64,000 nt of DNA, taken from Tabrizicola caldifontis (lineage in GTDB: Bacteria > Pseudomonadota > Alphaproteobacteria > Rhodobacterales > Rhodobacteraceae). Location: positions 96,078 through 160,077 of the forward strand of contig NZ_SIJH01000010.1 of assembly GCF_004762095.1 (NCBI RefSeq), given 5' to 3'. Positions 9,352-17,861 of this stretch are shown in pieces. The notes beneath the pieces were generated by a model. It was not told the origin of the DNA. It saw only the letters and a list, made by a program, of their open reading frames with translations, and searched no databases. The stretch's first letter is position 1. Each line of letters starts with the position of its first letter. The translations under genes and the position numbers were made by a program.

Positions 9352-9816
9352 ATGCGCAATCTGATCCTTGCCATTCTGGTGGCGGCCGTCGCGATCCTGG
9401 GCTTCTTCGCGTATCAGTCCGGCCGGCAGGTCGCGGGGCTTCAGGCGGAACTTGCCGCACGAGGCGAGGCCATCGCGGGACTTGAGGCCGAGAAGGCCGC
9501 GCTGAGCGCGGAAGTGGCTGCCTTGCAGGGCCAGATCGATGCGGCGGCGCAGGCGGTCTCGGAGGCCAGTGCCGCCGTGGAAGCCGAAAAGACGGCACTG
9601 GCCGAAAAGGTGGCTGCGCTCGAGGCCGAGCTGGCCGCCCTGACGGAAAAGGCCACGGCCCTTGAATCGGGCAACGAGGTGCTGGCCGGGCAGGTTGCCA
9701 CGCTGGAGGCCGACAAGGCCGCCCTGGCCGACCAGGTGGCCGAACTGCGCGCGGAACTGGAGGCGCTGGCCACGCCGGTCGAGGCCCCGGCCGTCGAGGG
9801 CGCGACCAACCCCTGA
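9352..9816 (+). CDS. Membrane-anchored alanine-rich coiled-coil protein
   Basis: A 154-residue protein with one N-terminal hydrophobic helix (MRNLILAILVAAVAILGFF) followed by an almost uninterrupted coiled coil of LEAEKAAL-type heptads from about residue 28 to 140, then a short Pro/Ala tail. The orientation suggests an inner-membrane anchor with the coil in the periplasm. The ATG at 9352 follows AGAGGGGGGAC, a good ribosome site. It is the only plus-strand gene inside the minus-strand hup/hyp block, between hypB and hupR, so hupR must have its own promoter or be read through antisense. I do not recognise the family; low complexity makes homology calls unreliable. Confidence 0.72.
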   Translation: MRNLILAILVAAVAILGFFAYQSGRQVAGLQAELAARGEAIAGLEAEKAALSAEVAALQGQIDAAAQAVSEASAAVEAEKTALAEKVAALEAELAALTEKATALESGNEVLAGQVATLEADKAALADQVAELRAELEALATPVEAPAVEGATNP

Positions 9817-9830
9817 ATCCGGGCGGGCGG

Positions 9831-10715
9831 TCATGCTGCCTTCTCCGCCAGCCGGGCGCGCAGCCAGTCCAGCCAGTCCTGCATCCCTTCGCCGCTTCGG
9901 GTGGACAGGCGCAGGACGTGAATGGCGGGGTTCACGCGGCGCAAGTTCGCCTCGTAGGCGGCAAGATCTGCGTCGCAGTGTGGCGCGAGGTCGAGCTTGG
10001 TCAGGATCGCCAGCTGTGCCGCAGTGAACATGTCGGGGTATTTCAGGGGCTTGTCCTCGCCTTCGGTGACCGACAGGATCGCCACCTTGGCGTCCTCGCC
10101 CAGGTCGAAGGCAGCAGGGCAGACAAGGTTGCCCACGTTCTCGATGAAAAGATAGCTGTTCGGGCGGGGGCGCAGGTCGTCGATCGCGTGTCCCACCATC
10201 TGCGCGTCCAGGTGGCAGCCCTTGCCGGTATTGATCTGGATCGCCCGGGCGCCGGTCGCGCGGATCCGGTCGGCGTCTGCACTGGTCTGCTGGTCGCCCT
10301 CGATCACCGCAAGGGGGACATCCCCCAGTTCCTCGATGGTCCTGCACAGCAGCGTCGTCTTCCCCGAGCCGGGGCTGGAGACAAGGTTCAGCGCCAGGAC
10401 GCCAAGCGCTTTCAGCACGCGGCGGTTGGCGGCAGCAATGGCATCGTTCTTGGCCAGGATCGACGTTTCAACCTCGATCAGCCGGGCCTGGGACATGCCG
10501 GGAACCGAGACACCGGCCGGCCCGGTGCCGTAGTGGTGACGGTTGCCGTGGTGCGGGGCGGCGGTTGCCTGCACATGCGGGAACGGCAGAGACACTGCCT
10601 CGGACGGGAAGGCGCGGGCATGGGAATGGGCAAGGCCCAGCCGGTGCGCTTCGTCGTGTGTCATCACCTTGCCGTCTGCCGTCACCAGGTCGGAACATCC
10701 GCAGACCGTACACAT
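9831..10715 (-). CDS. hypB: Hydrogenase nickel-incorporation GTPase HypB
   Basis: HypB (294 residues) loads nickel into the large subunit with HypA. The N terminus MCTVCGCSD is the high-affinity nickel CxxCGC motif. A modest histidine-rich linker follows ([18 protein letters not shown]), shorter than the stretch seen in some rhizobia. The GTPase domain has [11 protein letters not shown] (P-loop) and [12 protein letters not shown] (guanine specificity). The start is set by MCTVCGC and shares one base with the hypA stop (TGATG). It ends the hupD-to-hypB run. Confidence 0.96.
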   Translation of the reverse strand: MCTVCGCSDLVTADGKVMTHDEAHRLGLAHSHARAFPSEAVSLPFPHVQATAAPHHGNRHHYGTGPAGVSVPGMSQARLIEVETSILAKNDAIAAANRRVLKALGVLALNLVSSPGSGKTTLLCRTIEELGDVPLAVIEGDQQTSADADRIRATGARAIQINTGKGCHLDAQMVGHAIDDLRPRPNSYLFIENVGNLVCPAAFDLGEDAKVAILSVTEGEDKPLKYPDMFTAAQLAILTKLDLAPHCDADLAAYEANLRRVNPAIHVLRLSTRSGEGMQDWLDWLRARLAEKAA

Positions 10716-11056
10716 CACGCCACCTCCATGTCCTTGATCCGCATCTCGTCGCCACCTGCGGGAAGAAGCCGGCCGCTTCCGCACAGCGGGCATGGGTCGA
10801 AGCGGTCGGCGATCTCGACGGTCATGCGGCAGTCGTAGCACAGTGCCCGGCCAGGCAGGTCAATCATCTCCAACCGGGCGCCCTCGGCGGGGCTGCCCCG
10901 CATCACGACGTCGAAGGCGAATTCCAGCGCGGGCTTTTCGACCCCGGCGAAGCGACCGATCTCGAGCCTGAGGACGGTGACGCGAGCAAAGCCGTGCAGG
11001 CGGGACTGGTCCCAGACGATGTCGCGGATGCCTTCGGCGAGGCTCATCTCATGCAT
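10715..11056 (-). CDS. hypA: Hydrogenase nickel metallochaperone HypA
   Basis: A 113-residue Hyp[11 protein letters not shown] places the nickel-binding His at position 2, and the zinc site is CYDC...CPLC near residues 73-93. The start is chosen at MHEM, as the family demands; it overlaps the hupK 3' end by eight bases. HypA hands nickel to the hydrogenase precursor in partnership with HypB, encoded next. Confidence 0.95.
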   Translation of the reverse strand: MHEMSLAEGIRDIVWDQSRLHGFARVTVLRLEIGRFAGVEKPALEFAFDVVMRGSPAEGARLEMIDLPGRALCYDCRMTVEIADRFDPCPLCGSGRLLPAGGDEMRIKDMEVA

Positions 11057-11936
11057 GTTCTGCCTCCCGGACGGTGACGGGGATGCAGGGATCGTGAAGC
11101 GCAATCACTTTTGGCGCAAGCGCGCGATGGGTCGCAGGAAGGTTGGCCAGAGATTGCAGAAGCGCCCCGCCCGGGGCCAGCTGGTGGTCGGTCGGCGTGC
11201 GGCGGCAAAGTCCGGTAACGACGCCATCGCGCTGCGTCACCCGCAGGGCATAGATGCCGCGCGCGGCCGGGACCGTGGCGGTGCCATCGGCGGAAAGGGC
11301 CGGGGCGGGCAGACGGTTGTGGCTGACAGCCTCGAGGTCGGCCATCAGACCGGCCAGACGCCAGAGCGGCCCGCGGCCATGGGTCTGTTCGATGCGGCGC
11401 AGTAGCGGATGGTGCGACTGTCGCCCGGCGGGCGAATTCTCGAAGGCGCCGTCCGCCAGCGGGGCAGACGGCAATGGCAGCGCTGCGCAGGTCGCCATGC
11501 CGGGAGGGAAGGTGGCGGCGACCCGGTGGAAAAGGGGGGCAAGCGGGCCTGCAAGGCGCGATGGCATGTCGGGCAGCCCCTCGGGGCCCAGAAGGGCGGC
11601 GGCGTCCATCGCCCCGGGCAAGGCCAACGGCTGGTGGGGCCGCGTCGGTTCTGGCAGCGGGATCGGGTCCAGGCCGAAGGCGCGGGGAAGCATGACGCAG
11701 AGTTTCAGCCGGTGGTCGCGCAGTATCTCGGCGCGCGGATCATCGGTTGCCGGCAAACCCAGCGACAGCCGTGCCGCCATCGCCTGCGCCCCGCGGCACA
11801 GGTTGAAAAGCCGCGGCAGAAGGTCGGCCGCCATGGCGACGGGCTTTCCGATCACCAGCGCCTCGACCGGCAGGGCTGGGCCCGCACTGATGCCGGGTAC
11901 GGGGCCGAGGGTGACACTGGCGGCCGAGAGGGTCAT
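11049..11936 (-). CDS. hupK: HupK, hydrogenase large-subunit-like maturation protein
   Basis: A 295-residue protein at the hupK position between hupJ and hypA. Its C terminus keeps a trace of the hydrogenase large subunit: HDPCIPVTV, matching the DPCxxC motif but with only the first cysteine. HupK proteins are thought to act as scaffolds in cofactor insertion because of this likeness to HupL. The N-terminal RICGVC-like motif is absent (NLCRGAQ appears instead). Assignment rests on position plus the C-terminal motif. Confidence 0.85.
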   Translation of the reverse strand: MTLSAASVTLGPVPGISAGPALPVEALVIGKPVAMAADLLPRLFNLCRGAQAMAARLSLGLPATDDPRAEILRDHRLKLCVMLPRAFGLDPIPLPEPTRPHQPLALPGAMDAAALLGPEGLPDMPSRLAGPLAPLFHRVAATFPPGMATCAALPLPSAPLADGAFENSPAGRQSHHPLLRRIEQTHGRGPLWRLAGLMADLEAVSHNRLPAPALSADGTATVPAARGIYALRVTQRDGVVTGLCRRTPTDHQLAPGGALLQSLANLPATHRALAPKVIALHDPCIPVTVREAEHA

Positions 11937-11981
11937 GGGCCGGCCTCGCCTGTCGGGCGGAAGGGCCGCAGGCCGGGAATG

Positions 11982-12020
11982 CCCGCCTTTCCCCTTTCTC
12001 CCAAAGGCGGGGAGAGGCGG
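11982..12020 (-). other. Intercistronic hairpin between hupI/J and hupK
   Basis: CCCGCCTTT (11982-11990) pairs perfectly with AAAGGCGGG (12003-12011); an alternative 12-pair stem with one G-U uses 11983-11994 and 12009-12020. No T-run follows in either direction, so it looks like an RNA processing or partial attenuation element in the 130-base gap of an otherwise tight operon. Confidence 0.55.
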
Positions 12021-12066
12021 ATGCCCGGCGGAGTGGGCGTGGCGAAGGTGCGAGCATGGCGCCGGA

Positions 12067-12834
12067 TCATTGCCCGAGGCCCCCGGTGATGAGCCTTCGA
12101 CGGGAGGGGGCGGCGTCGGGTGCGTTATCCGGCGCGGGGGCGAGGGCGGCCTCGCGTGCAGCGCGGATTTCGGCGGCGCGGTCGGTTTCAGCGCGGTTCT
12201 CGGGCTTGAATAGTTCAGCCATCACCGCCCGGGCGACCTCGACAGCCTGTAACTGGCTGATGAACTCTGCCATGGGCGAGAACAGCGAGCAGGCAAGGTA
12301 GGGGCCGGTCAACTCGCGTGCATTGTGAAGGAATTCGTAGTCCCCCGAGGGGAAGGCGATGACCTCCCTTTGCGTCGGGGCCATTGCAGGGCGGTCGGCG
12401 GGCGGAAGGAAGACGAGGTTCATGAACCAGGGCGCGACAAGGACGCCAAGGAAGCCGCCTTCCCAGGGGCGGAAGTCCACCGCCTGCACATGGAGCGCGC
12501 GGTTGACCATCGGCAGGTCGCGCATCCTGCCGTTCAGGATCTCGGTGAAGTCGGCAACCAGCGCGCGTGTGCGGCGGTCAATCTCGGCAAAGATCGGGGC
12601 TGTCGCCGCGCCAGGGTCGTCGCGGACCAGGAACTGCGCCTTCGGGGCAGAGCAGCCGGGGCAGGTCCAGTCCCCGGGCAGGTCGAGGAACGGGGTTCCG
12701 GGGTCGATCTGGCGCGTCTCGTCGCCCTGTGCCGGGTCATAGGGCGTCCAGCAGATCTTGCATTCCATCACCGCAAGCGGGCTGATCTTGTCGGCCGCGC
12801 CGAGGAAGCTGCCTTCGAAGCCGGGCGCGATCAT
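12067..12834 (-). CDS. hupJ: Rubredoxin-HybE fusion (HupI+HupJ)
   Basis: A 255-residue protein joining two hydrogenase accessory domains usually encoded separately. Residues about 20-65 are a rubredoxin with both metal knuckles (MECKICWTPYDP and WTCPGCSAP). From about residue 75 to 200 the sequence is HybE/HupJ-like chaperone (LPMVNRALHVQAVDFRPWEG, LGVLVAPWFMNLVFLPP), which binds the Tat-exported small subunit during maturation. The rubredoxin part is thought to protect or supply electrons under oxygen. Met12834 overlaps the hupH stop by four bases, which supports one continuous fused gene. Confidence 0.92.
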   Translation of the reverse strand: MIAPGFEGSFLGAADKISPLAVMECKICWTPYDPAQGDETRQIDPGTPFLDLPGDWTCPGCSAPKAQFLVRDDPGAATAPIFAEIDRRTRALVADFTEILNGRMRDLPMVNRALHVQAVDFRPWEGGFLGVLVAPWFMNLVFLPPADRPAMAPTQREVIAFPSGDYEFLHNARELTGPYLACSLFSPMAEFISQLQAVEVARAVMAELFKPENRAETDRAAEIRAAREAALAPAPDNAPDAAPSRRRLITGGLGQ

Positions 12835-13664
12835 CGGATCGCCTCGATCACGGCGCGCAGGCGCTGCGCGCTGTCCGCGAGGTCCACATCCGCGGCAAGG
12901 GCGACCTCGGGCAGGGCGGTGACCTCGTAGGTGTCGAGGATCAACGTGTCCATCGAGTTGAAGAACTGCACCTTCCAGACGCGCGGCAGGGCGGTCGCGG
13001 TGATCCGGCAATTGCCATAACCGCGCGACAGGATGCTGACCGCGCCTTCACCCAGCGCGGTGTCAAGCCAGGCGAGGTCTTCAGGCGTATGCGGCAGCAG
13101 GGAAAGGTTGATGACATGCGGTGGACCGCCCGCCGGGTGGGTGGCGGATCTGTCGGTCAGTTCGGCCAGCAGGGCGGGCGCATTCGCAAGGCCGGGCACT
13201 CGCGCCGTGCGCGGGCCCAGGGCGGGGCGGTGCGGCACATGGGCGCGAGAGAGCGCAAGCGCGGGGGCAGGCGCGATCTCTACCCGGTCGATCGCTGCGC
13301 CGGCTAGCAACCAGACGCCGGCAAAGACGCTTTCCTGTACCAATATCGCCGGCTTTCCGCGCAGCTTCATGCTGACCTCCCCTTGGCCCAGTGCATCGGC
13401 AACCACGATGCGGGCCTCGGGTGAAAGGGGGGCAAGGTCGAATTCCTCTGCCGCCGCGCCGGTAGCCACGCGGTCTGCTGCCGCGGCGAGGGCAGCAAGG
13501 AAGGCCAACGCCTCGGCCAGTGCGGCGGGGTCTTCGGCCCTGGGGAGGTGGGGTTCGTAGGTGCGCATGCCCGAAGGCAGGGCGATATACTGCAACCTAT
13601 CGTCGGGCAGCGGCTGCGATCCGGGGCCGAAGCCCATGGGCGGAAGGGTGAATGGGCTGACCAT
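12831..13664 (-). CDS. hupH: HupH, hydrogenase expression/maturation protein (HyaF-like)
   Basis: A 277-residue protein matching HupH/HyaF in position and in the C-terminal motif ILSRGYGNCRITATALPRVWKVQFFNSMDTLILDTYEV region (about residues 210-250), the best-conserved part of that family. It has no metal knuckle or membrane segment. HupH assists maturation of the small subunit. The start lies eight bases after the hupG stop. Confidence 0.9.
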   Translation of the reverse strand: MVSPFTLPPMGFGPGSQPLPDDRLQYIALPSGMRTYEPHLPRAEDPAALAEALAFLAALAAAADRVATGAAAEEFDLAPLSPEARIVVADALGQGEVSMKLRGKPAILVQESVFAGVWLLAGAAIDRVEIAPAPALALSRAHVPHRPALGPRTARVPGLANAPALLAELTDRSATHPAGGPPHVINLSLLPHTPEDLAWLDTALGEGAVSILSRGYGNCRITATALPRVWKVQFFNSMDTLILDTYEVTALPEVALAADVDLADSAQRLRAVIEAIR

Positions 13665-13672
13665 GCAGGGCC

Positions 13673-14089
13673 TCAGGCGGTTTCGTGCGACAGGATGTGG
13701 GTGATGCGGGCGAGGTAGTCGGACCAGTCGCGGACCTTTTCGATCGCGCCAAGGAAGCGGGGGCCGTGGAAAAAGAGAAGCCCAGGCGTCTTGAGTGCGC
13801 GATGCTGTTCACGCACGGCGGCCTCGATGGCGTCGTCGATCAGTGCGCAATCGAAGCGGTGCTGAAAGGTCTGCGCCAATTCGGGCAGGATCACGGCGGC
13901 GTCGGCGGTTTCGAGGTTGCGGCGCGGGTCGCCGGGGATGAAGAGGCAGTGCAGACCGGGGCGGGCCAGATGGTCGGCCAGCGCCTGTGGTGTTGCCAGG
14001 CGGGGATAGCGGTGTTCGGTTTCCAGCCGTGCGATCAGGGGATGGATTGCAGGTGCCGGGGGCAGGATGGGCGGGGCGTGGTCGTGCAT
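13673..14089 (-). CDS. hupG: HupG, hydrogenase small-subunit chaperone (HyaE-like)
   Basis: A 138-residue thioredoxin-fold protein without the CxxC pair, as in HyaE/HupG: CLFIPGDPRRNLETADAAVILPEL and GLLFFHGPRFLGAIEKVRDW are recognisable family blocks. It is believed to proof-read the Tat signal of HupS before export. Six bases separate it from the hupF stop, and it precedes hupH. Confidence 0.88.
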   Translation of the reverse strand: MHDHAPPILPPAPAIHPLIARLETEHRYPRLATPQALADHLARPGLHCLFIPGDPRRNLETADAAVILPELAQTFQHRFDCALIDDAIEAAVREQHRALKTPGLLFFHGPRFLGAIEKVRDWSDYLARITHILSHETA

Positions 14090-14095
14090 GGGGTA

Positions 14096-14416
14096 TCAGC
14101 CTTTCGTCTGGCCTGCGGAGTGCGCGGCCTGGAGATGCGGGGGAAGCTGGGGCGGTCGTGCCTCGAGGTCGGCGAAGGCGTCGCCGAGCGTGCCCCCCTG
14201 CATCAGCGAAGCCACGCCCTGAAGGGCGGCACGGATCTTCAGCGCCTCGTACTCGGGCAGGATGGCGCGGGCGGTGCCAAGGAAGGTGAGAAGCCAGTCC
14301 CCCGGCTGCGCCTCGGGGATGAGGGAGAGATCGACGGTTTCCACCCTTTCGCCGTCCAGGGTGGTGCCGACGATGCCGTCGCGCGCGGCGAGGCGCAGGG
14401 GAAGGCCGACACACAT
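14096..14416 (-). CDS. hupF: HupF, HypC-family chaperone of HupL
   Basis: A 106-residue HypC paralogue. It starts MCVGLPLRL with the functional Cys2 and has the beta-barrel [15 protein letters not shown] block, then a longer C-terminal tail than HypC. In R. leguminosarum HupF protects HupL at higher oxygen and helps Fe-ligand transfer. The frame upstream of MCVGLP is non-coding in appearance, and a 235-base gap with hairpins separates it from hupD. Confidence 0.92.
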   Translation of the reverse strand: MCVGLPLRLAARDGIVGTTLDGERVETVDLSLIPEAQPGDWLLTFLGTARAILPEYEALKIRAALQGVASLMQGGTLGDAFADLEARPPQLPPHLQAAHSAGQTKG

Positions 14417-14559
14417 CAGCCGGTTTCCCTGTGGCAGCCATGCGGAGCCTCGCCGGGAATGCTTTCTTCGCATCCCTTCCGCACGCGGGTGAAAGGCGCA
14501 GCCACGCGCCGGTAGGTGCGCGCATCGGGCGGTATCTCGGATAGTGCGCCTTGCGGTGC

Positions 14560-14640
14560 GAGCCGGTGTCTCGCCTCTGCGCCCGCGGCGCAACCGGCTC
14601 GGTCCTGCCTCCGGTGGGGATACTTGGGCAGAGAGAAAGC
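14560..14640 (+). repeat. Nested hairpin and degenerate GGATACTT repeat between hupD and hupF
   Basis: GAGCCGGT (14560-14567) pairs with ACCGGCTC (14593-14600), enclosing TGCGCC-CGC-GGCGCA (14578-14592). Ten bases on is GGGGATACTTGGGCAGAGAG, a divergent member of the GAGTATTTGGGCAAGGAG family found at 19313 and 44943. The gap lies between two genes of the same operon and may set the hupD to hupF expression ratio; this is inference. Confidence 0.5.
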
Positions 14641-14651
14641 GGCGCGGCGCG

Positions 14652-15263
14652 TCACGGCCGCTGCCCCGGAAAGAAGCGGGCGTCGCCGGTTCGGCAGGCT
14701 TCGGCCGCCGAGGGGCGACCCTGTTCGTAAGCGGCCTGGCGGATCGCGGGGTTGGCCAGAAGGTCGCTGGTGGTGCGACCGTCCGAAACCGTCACGCCCC
14801 AGCGGGCAAGCGTTTCGCGGGCGAGGCACAGGGCCTCGGGGATCCGTGCGGCGATTTCCGGGCGCAGGCCGCCGCCGTAATCGTCCAGCTCCGCCGGCTG
14901 GCAGCCGATCAGCACCATGTCGCGCGGGCGGTAGCCCATCAGCGTGGCTGTGGCGATCACGTCCTGAAAGCCGGTCTGATGCAGGCTCATCTTCTTGGCG
15001 CCCATGAAGGCGGGAACCTCGTCGTTCGTGACCACCTTCAGAGTGCCCGGGGGCAGGCCATAGTCGATGGCGTCGAAGACCAGAAGCGCGTCGGTGTCTT
15101 CCAGGAAGGGTAGGAGGTAGAGGCCCTGGGTGCCGCCGTCGAGAAGCCGCACGTTCGGGGGCAGTGCGTGGGTTTCGGCCATGGCCTCCACGCAGCGGAC
15201 GCCGAAGCCCTCATCCGCCCACAGGACATTGCCGATACCGAGAATCAGGATGCGGATCGACAC
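14652..15263 (-). CDS. hupD: HupD, hydrogenase maturation endopeptidase
   Basis: HupD removes the C-terminal tail of the HupL precursor after nickel insertion. The protein (203 residues) begins [20 protein letters not shown], the family hallmark, whose Glu binds nickel; further ligands are in VFDAIDYG (Asp) and KMSLHQTGF (His). The start is a GTG at 15263, preceded by GAGGGGGG, because no ATG precedes the conserved strand; upstream in-frame ATGs lie about 60 codons away in the promoter region. First gene of the minus-strand half. Confidence 0.93.
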   Translation of the reverse strand: MSIRILILGIGNVLWADEGFGVRCVEAMAETHALPPNVRLLDGGTQGLYLLPFLEDTDALLVFDAIDYGLPPGTLKVVTNDEVPAFMGAKKMSLHQTGFQDVIATATLMGYRPRDMVLIGCQPAELDDYGGGLRPEIAARIPEALCLARETLARWGVTVSDGRTTSDLLANPAIRQAAYEQGRPSAAEACRTGDARFFPGQRP

Positions 15264-15549
15264 TGGCTTCCCCCCTCTTGGCTGGTCGAATGGCTTGCAG
15301 TTGTCTTTCCAAGTGAAAGCAGGGTTTGCAGGGCTTGACGCGGGGAAAGCCAGATCTGGGCAAAATTGGCGGTAAACGGTTGGAATTGCAGGCGAAAGCA
15401 GGGGTATGGCTTGCCTGGGTCCGGAAAAAATTGGAAAGAAGATGTCCATTCTGGCTGGAAGTCGGAAGGCTTGCTTCCGTTCGGCCCTGTGGGCCTGGAC
15501 TGTGCCATTCCTGCTTCTCAGGATGCGGCAGCAAGACTAGATTCGTTTC
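15264..15549. promoter_or_regulatory. Divergent control region of hupD and hupT operons
   Basis: This 286-base stretch drives both halves of the locus. It contains a direct repeat GAAAGCAGGG (15315-15324 and 15394-15403), an inverted repeat CGGAAG/CTTCCG (15463-15479), and TTG-N6-CAA at 15301-15312, one base longer than the TTG-N5-CAA site reported for HupR. No clear sigma54 -24/-12 pair was seen. It is unusually A-rich around 15421-15440. Confidence 0.55.
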
Positions 15550-16878
15550 ATGGCCACTCATCCGCACCCCCCGGGTTCCGACAGCCCCGCGAAATTCTCG
15601 GACGACGCCTGGGTCGAGGTGTTGTCCGCGATGGACCGGACCTATGCCGATCTGGTCAGCTATCAGGAGCAACTGGAACGCCAGAATGCCGAGTTGCAGG
15701 AGATGCGGACCTTCCTCACGGCGATCCTATCCTCGGTGTCCGATGTGCTGATCGTGGCAGACCGCGGGGCGCGGGTCGCGCGGGTCAGCCGGTCGGTCGA
15801 GGCGCTGACCGGGGCGGGCGAGGCGGCGCTGGGCGGGCGGCCGCTGGTGGGGCTGTTCGCCGAAGCGGCCCGCGAGGCGGTGGAGGCGACGCTGGCGCGC
15901 GTGCGCGACAGCCGCAAGAGGGCGCAGGTCGAGGCCGAGCTGCTTACTGCGGGCGGAGTGGAGCCGCTGGACCTTTGGGTCGCGCCCAGGCTGGACGACC
16001 GTGGCCGGGTGGATGGGTTCGTGCTGTCCGGCCGACTCTTGGGCGCCTTGCGCAAGGCCTATGCCGAACTGTCAGAAAGCCATGACGCGCTGAAGACGGC
16101 GCAGGCCCAACTGGTGCGCAACGAGAAGCTGGCCAGCCTCGGGCGGCTTCTGGCCGGAGTGGCGCATGAACTGAACAACCCGATCAGCTTTGTCTATGCC
16201 AATGCGCATGCGCTGGAGCGCTATGCAGGCAAGTTCGAGACCTACTTCGCGCGTGTGCAGGAGGGGGCGAGCCGCGAGGAACTGATCGCGCTACGGCAGG
16301 AGTTGCGCCTTGACCGCGAGGTGGCGAACCTGCGCACGGCCATCGAAGGCGCAAGGGAAGGCGCCGAGCGGGTGCGCGATATCGTGGAGGATCTGCGGCG
16401 GCTCTCTTCGGACGGGTCGGGGGTGGCGGTGGTCTTTGACCTCGCGCAGACCGCGCGCACGGCGGCGGAATGGGTGATGCGGGGGATGAAACAGCCTGTG
16501 GTGCTGACGATCGAGACCGAGCCGGTGCAGGTGCTGGGCCGGCCCGGGCATGTGCAGCAGGTGGTGATGAACCTGGTTCAGAACGCGGTCGATGCGCTGG
16601 AAGGTCAGGCGGGCGCAGCGATCCGCCTGACCGTGCGTCCCGACGGCGACCGCGCGGTTCTGACCGTTTCCGACAACGGACCCGGTGTGCCAGAGGCGCT
16701 GCGGCCGGCGATCTTTGACCCCTTCTTCACCACCAAGCCGGTCGGGCGTGGCACCGGACTGGGCCTGTCGATCAGCCACAAGATCTCCGAGGAACATGGC
16801 GGCACGCTGACCCTGTGCGATGCGGGTCCTGGCGCTTGTTTCCGTCTGTACCTGCCGCGGGCCGAGGGGGGCGCATGA
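15550..16878 (+). CDS. hupT: HupT, sensor histidine kinase of the H2 circuit
   Basis: A soluble 442-residue kinase without membrane segments. An N-terminal coil and PAS-like domain (about 55-165) precede the transmitter. The H-box is AGVAHELNNP (His206), the N-box NLVQNAVDAL, with DNGPGVP, FDPFFTTKP and GTGLGLSIS following. In R. capsulatus HupT phosphorylates HupR and, together with HupUV, represses hupSL in the absence of H2. It opens the plus-strand operon and its stop overlaps the hupU start (ATGA). Confidence 0.95.
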   Translation: MATHPHPPGSDSPAKFSDDAWVEVLSAMDRTYADLVSYQEQLERQNAELQEMRTFLTAILSSVSDVLIVADRGARVARVSRSVEALTGAGEAALGGRPLVGLFAEAAREAVEATLARVRDSRKRAQVEAELLTAGGVEPLDLWVAPRLDDRGRVDGFVLSGRLLGALRKAYAELSESHDALKTAQAQLVRNEKLASLGRLLAGVAHELNNPISFVYANAHALERYAGKFETYFARVQEGASREELIALRQELRLDREVANLRTAIEGAREGAERVRDIVEDLRRLSSDGSGVAVVFDLAQTARTAAEWVMRGMKQPVVLTIETEPVQVLGRPGHVQQVVMNLVQNAVDALEGQAGAAIRLTVRPDGDRAVLTVSDNGPGVPEALRPAIFDPFFTTKPVGRGTGLGLSISHKISEEHGGTLTLCDAGPGACFRLYLPRAEGGA

Positions 16879-17861
16879 CCAACGTCCTTTGGCTTCAGGC
16901 CTCGGGCTGCGGCGGCTGCACAATGTCGCTGCTGTGCGCCGAAAGCCCCGACCTGATCGAAACGCTGGAGGATGCCGGGATCCGGCTGTTGTGGCACCCG
17001 GCGCTGTCGGTGGAGACGGGGGCCGAGGCGCGGGCGCTGCTGGAGGATGTGGCGGCAGGAAGGGTTCTCCTGGACATCCTGTGTGTCGAGGGCGCGATTG
17101 CCCGAGGCCCGGCAGGAACCGGGCGGTTCCAGATGCTTTCGGTGACGGGCGAAAGCGTCATGGCCTGGGTCGCCCGACTGGCGCCGGTCGCGGGCCATGT
17201 GGTGGCTGTGGGATCATGCGCGGCCTATGGCGGGGTGACTGCGGCGGGGGGCAATCCGACCGATGCGGTGGGGCTGCAATATGATGGTGCCCATCCCGGG
17301 GGGCTGTTGGCCGAGGGCTGGCGGTCGCGCGCGGGTAGGCCGGTCATCAATGTCGCGGGCTGCCCCACGCATCCGGGCTGGGTGCTGGAGACGCTGATGC
17401 TGCTTGCTTCGGGTGAGGCGGTGGCGCTGGACGGGATGGGGCGGCCCCGGTTCTTTGCCGACCATCTGGTACATCACGGCTGCCCGAAGAACGAGTTCTA
17501 CGAATACAAGGCCAGCGCGCGCGAACTGTCGGAAATCGGCTGCATGATGGAGAACCTGGGCTGCATCGGCACGCAGGCCGTGGGCGACTGCAACATCCGG
17601 CCGTGGAACGGGGAAGGATCCTGCACCCGGGGCGGATACCCGTGCATCAACTGCACCGCGCCGCGCTTCGAGGATCCGGCGCATGCCTTCGTGGAAACCC
17701 CGAAGATCGCAGGCATCCCGGTTGGCCTGCCAACCGACATGCCCAAGGCCTGGTTCATGGCGCTGGCCTCGCTGTCGAAGGCTGCCACGCCCGAGCGGAT
17801 CGGGCGGAACGCGCGGGCCGACCGGGTGGTGGTGCCGCCCACCTTGCGCAGGCCGAAATGA
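16875..17861 (+). CDS. hupU: HupU, small subunit of regulatory [NiFe] hydrogenase
   Basis: A 328-residue iron-sulfur subunit of the hydrogen sensor. It begins directly with LQASGCGGCTMSLL (Cys12, Cys15) and has no Tat signal, which separates it from the exported HupS. Other cluster cysteines appear in VGSCAAYGG, NVAGCPTHP, HHGCPKNEFYEYKA and GGYPCINCTAP. HupUV is cytoplasmic and signals to HupT. Both ends overlap neighbours by four bases. Confidence 0.95.
   Translation: MTNVLWLQASGCGGCTMSLLCAESPDLIETLEDAGIRLLWHPALSVETGAEARALLEDVAAGRVLLDILCVEGAIARGPAGTGRFQMLSVTGESVMAWVARLAPVAGHVVAVGSCAAYGGVTAAGGNPTDAVGLQYDGAHPGGLLAEGWRSRAGRPVINVAGCPTHPGWVLETLMLLASGEAVALDGMGRPRFFADHLVHHGCPKNEFYEYKASARELSEIGCMMENLGCIGTQAVGDCNIRPWNGEGSCTRGGYPCINCTAPRFEDPAHAFVETPKIAGIPVGLPTDMPKAWFMALASLSKAATPERIGRNARADRVVVPPTLRRPK

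Noticed and set aside
15301..15312. HupR operator in the hupD-hupT gap
   Set aside because: TTG-N6-CAA has one base more than the reported TTG-N5-CAA; a single near match in 286 bases is not evidence.
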